Source: JANSWY01 sp965267245 (GTDB lineage Bacteria; Bacteroidota; Bacteroidia; Cytophagales; Cyclobacteriaceae). Taken from it: a stretch of DNA of 64,000 bases. The first letter of the stretch is position 1, and every line of letters begins with the position of its first letter. A program made the translations under genes and the position numbers. The notes under the pieces are model-generated. The model did not search any database. It saw only the letters and a program-made list of their open reading frames with translations, and was not told where the DNA came from. The stretch is taken from positions 3,968,001 through 4,032,000 of the forward strand of contig OZ253939.1 of the NCBI GenBank assembly GCA_965267245.1, given 5' to 3'. Shown here piece after piece: positions 62,365 through 64,000 of the stretch.

Positions 62365-62727
62365 ATGGCTGACGAATTCAATGGAAATGAAGGGAAGTAC
62401 GTTTCGACTTCCTATGCAGACAAACTCATGAAAAATTTTCAAAGTAAGAACCCCACTCATATCAAGGGAGTATACTTTGGTGAAAAACTACTGAAGTCCG
62501 TTCTTAGTGAACCAAAAGTTGTGGGCATCAGGTTTTATTATGCACAAGATGATAAGGGAAACCCAACTTTAGTGTTGGTAGGTGTTGACAAAAACAAGAA
62601 AGATGTAGTAAAAAAACAAGAGAAAGTGGATAGCTCAATGATGGCAAAAACAGATGAAATTGAACCAGATGGTGAAGAAGGTTCCGGATGGGGAAATAGT
62701 GGCTTACCTTGTCCTACCCAATGCTAA
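62365..62727 (+). CDS. Hypothetical protein with conserved-looking CysPro...Cys tail, 120 aa
   Basis: 120 residues, soluble. The middle V-V-G-I-R-F-Y-Y-A-Q-D-D-K-G-N-P-T-L-V-L followed by V-G-V-D looks like a small beta sheet. The end is an acidic linker then G-S-G-W-G-N-S-G-L-P-C-P-T-Q-C. I recall similar unassigned Bacteroidota proteins that also end in a C-P...C motif; none has a function that I know. Two related multi-pass membrane proteins follow. The C-terminal cysteines could bind a metal, form a disulfide, or be a modification or recognition site. Confidence 0.72.
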   Translation: MADEFNGNEGKYVSTSYADKLMKNFQSKNPTHIKGVYFGEKLLKSVLSEPKVVGIRFYYAQDDKGNPTLVLVGVDKNKKDVVKKQEKVDSSMMAKTDEIEPDGEEGSGWGNSGLPCPTQC

Positions 62728-62739
62728 TCAATAAAACTG

Positions 62740-62761
62740 GTATGCCAGTTTTCTGGCATAC
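62740..62761 (+). terminator. 9-bp hairpin before the membrane-protein gene
   Basis: GTATGCCAG (62740-62748) / CTGGCATAC (62753-62761) with a TTTT loop. It sits 12 bases after the upstream stop and 9 bases before the next ATG. There is no 3' T-run, so it may act as mRNA processing or a control element rather than a full terminator. Confidence 0.5.
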
Positions 62762-62770
62762 TATTACTAA

Positions 62771-63466
62771 ATGACATCAGCACAATACATTTATTATACA
62801 TTTGTCTACATGCATCTAGCAGCAGTAGTGCTTACAGCAGTTCTAGGTGTTTTTAGTTTCCGAACACAGGATTTTAAGAATAAAGTTCTTGTGGTTCTAT
62901 TTTGTTTTTCTTTATTATTCTTCATTTTAGAATTTTATACTGTTAGAGTTCTCCATTGGGAAAATAATATTGCAATAGGTCATTCATGGAGATTTGTCAA
63001 ATACATATTGATCACAACATTTTATTATTCCATTATTGAATCTAGAAGGTTCATTGCATATATGATTGTTATGGTCCTTATCATGATAATAATATCAGCA
63101 ATAACATATTCAAATCCTGAAAACTGGTATAAATTTAATTCTCTTCCAATGTTTGTGTCAGGTATCAGCTTTATCTCATACTCTGTTTACACATATTATA
63201 AAATTATTAATAATAAAGAAGTACCTCTTTTAAGTTATGACCTGTTTTGGTCTAACACAGCAATATTCATATTTTCGACAGGTACCACTTTCCTATATTT
63301 ATTAATTGAATATATTTTTGATCAGGCACGAGAACTAATGTTATTATGGTCTTTCCATAATTTTCTTGCAACCATTAGAGCTGTCCTAATATCTATTTCA
63401 TTTTACCTTATCTGGCACCACAGAAAATTTCGGCAATCATCAAAGGAAAGGACGGTTAACGCATAA
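62771..63466 (+). CDS. Seven-helix membrane protein of unknown function
   Basis: 231 residues with about seven hydrophobic helices joined by very short loops and a short basic tail (H-H-R-K-F-R-Q-S-S-K-E-R). Notable spots are S-W-R-F-V-K-Y, E-S-R-R-F and L-S-Y-D-L-F-W-S-N. No enzyme motif. It resembles the sensor half of 7TM receptor kinases but lacks any output domain. It follows the 120-residue protein and is followed by a related gene. Unrecognised. Confidence 0.72.
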   Translation: MTSAQYIYYTFVYMHLAAVVLTAVLGVFSFRTQDFKNKVLVVLFCFSLLFFILEFYTVRVLHWENNIAIGHSWRFVKYILITTFYYSIIESRRFIAYMIVMVLIMIIISAITYSNPENWYKFNSLPMFVSGISFISYSVYTYYKIINNKEVPLLSYDLFWSNTAIFIFSTGTTFLYLLIEYIFDQARELMLLWSFHNFLATIRAVLISISFYLIWHHRKFRQSSKERTVNA

Positions 63467-63529
63467 GAGTTTTTGCTCAAGTTTCAGGAGATTTTTAAGG
63501 GATAGAATCTATCATTTTTACTATCGAAA

Positions 63530-64000
63530 TTGAGAGAGATATACTTCACAATAACTTACATATACCAAATTGTCACATTTCTTGTGATGGCATATGGTAT
63601 ATATTCATACAAAAATCAGAAACTCATCTACAGATATATTACGTTGTTTTTGGTGTTCTCAACAATATTTACGCTCCTGCAACAAATAACTGTACTCGTT
63701 TTAGGTTTAAAGAATAATCTCCACATTGGAAATATTTGGGTTGTGGTACAATTCGTCTTGTTGGGATTCTATTACTACTATGAGACGAAATCTTCAAAAT
63801 TTCGGCGATTCCAAATGATTATTGCATTTATGTACTTAACGTATACTTTCTGGCAATATGTTGATGTGGAAAAGTTTTACTCTTTTCTGTCTGTTACAAG
63901 ATATTTTTCTGGAGTCATATTTATTGGCTACTCTATTAATGTGTTTCATGACTATTTAAGACTTCCCAAAGAAAATCTATTAATTGATCCGAAATTCTGG
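63530..64000 (+). CDS. Second seven-helix-type membrane protein, 3' end cut by window edge
   Basis: 157 residues visible from a TTG at 63530; the frame is still open at the last base. The start is uncertain, since an in-frame stop at 63503-63505 leaves only TTG or rarer codons. Aligned by eye with the preceding gene, the pattern matches: I-G-N-I-W-V-V-V-Q-F against I-G-H-S-W-R-F-V-K-Y, and G-Y-S-I-N-V-F-H-D-Y followed by D-P-K-F-W against S-Y-S-V-Y-T-Y-Y-K-I and D-L-F-W. The two are diverged tandem duplicates. Confidence 0.62.
   Translation, partial: MREIYFTITYIYQIVTFLVMAYGIYSYKNQKLIYRYITLFLVFSTIFTLLQQITVLVLGLKNNLHIGNIWVVVQFVLLGFYYYYETKSSKFRRFQMIIAFMYLTYTFWQYVDVEKFYSFLSVTRYFSGVIFIGYSINVFHDYLRLPKENLLIDPKFW

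Noticed and set aside
1..64000. CRISPR arrays, rRNA, tRNA, insertion sequences, prophage
   Set aside because: I saw no regularly spaced repeats, no transposase or integrase ORF, and no stretch with tRNA or rRNA character while reading; a dedicated covariance-model scan would be needed to exclude a tRNA fully.

Overview
The window reads as a chromosomal segment of a Bacteroidota bacterium, probably of the Cytophagales/Cytophagia lineage. The evidence is a SusC/SusD outer-membrane uptake pair, two ~800-residue double-FtsX permeases without an ATPase next to them, an extracytoplasmic-function (ECF) sigma/anti-sigma pair followed by two DUF4097 proteins, a large DUF4175-type coiled-coil protein, many lipoprotein signals, weak Shine-Dalgarno sites, and several matches to the Bacteroidota -7 promoter element TAnnTTTG. 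The DNA is AT-rich. I found no rRNA, tRNA, CRISPR array, insertion sequence or prophage. The lineage is inferred from family content, not from a marker-gene search.

Layout. 0-12.5 kb holds mixed housekeeping and metabolic genes: a truncated acetyltransferase, an AraC regulator, an SRPBCC protein, a glutamine amidotransferase coupled to a thioesterase, a DMT exporter, a VanW protein, a tandem universal stress protein, two unknown membrane proteins, cytochrome bd oxidase (cydAB) and a sterol-desaturase-like hydroxylase. 12.5-22.7 kb holds a dipeptidyl-peptidase III-like metallopeptidase, an FtsX permease, the SusCD pair with a LacI/PurR-type palindrome in its divergent upstream region, an acetyltransferase and a CBS protein. 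22.8-29.8 kb holds anmK, the sigma / anti-sigma / DUF4097 / DUF4097 operon, a patatin-fold protein that has lost its nucleophile, an N-acetylmuramoyl-alanine amidase and a 47-residue membrane protein. 30-41.7 kb holds an M61 peptidase, a TAXI-type binding protein with a membrane anchor and cytoplasmic tail, a CASTOR/POLLUX-like ion channel, gdhA, a PhoD-like phosphatase, two tiny membrane proteins, a PPP-type phosphatase, a class V aminotransferase, a Rieske protein and a CaCA exchanger. 41.8-49.7 kb holds a second FtsX permease, a TPR histidine kinase with its LuxR-type regulator, a PhnD-type binding protein built like the TAXI protein, and a ComF protein.

The most informative region is 49.7-64 kb. 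A run of plus-strand genes (CMD protein, unknown protein, xth, DUF4175 protein, HATPase, ybeY, mnmG, methyltransferase, Ig-like lipoprotein) contains two perfect parS-type palindromes (TGTTCCACGTGGAACA) just upstream of mnmG. It ends at a 404-base gene-free, very AT-rich stretch with four exact TTATNCACA DnaA boxes and several near matches. Together these make a strong candidate for the chromosomal origin region (oriC at 60,010-60,413, parS about 4.6 kb away). Beyond it lie a TPR protein and a small unstudied locus: a 120-residue protein with a CysPro...Cys tail followed by two tandem, related multi-pass membrane proteins, the second cut by the window edge.

Several functions work together. 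CydAB and GdhA handle respiration and ammonia assimilation. AnmK and the amidase act in peptidoglycan recycling or turnover. SusCD imports an unidentified nutrient. The sigma/anti-sigma operon probably senses an envelope signal. The two membrane-anchored binding proteins look like receptors rather than transporter parts, because no permease genes accompany them.
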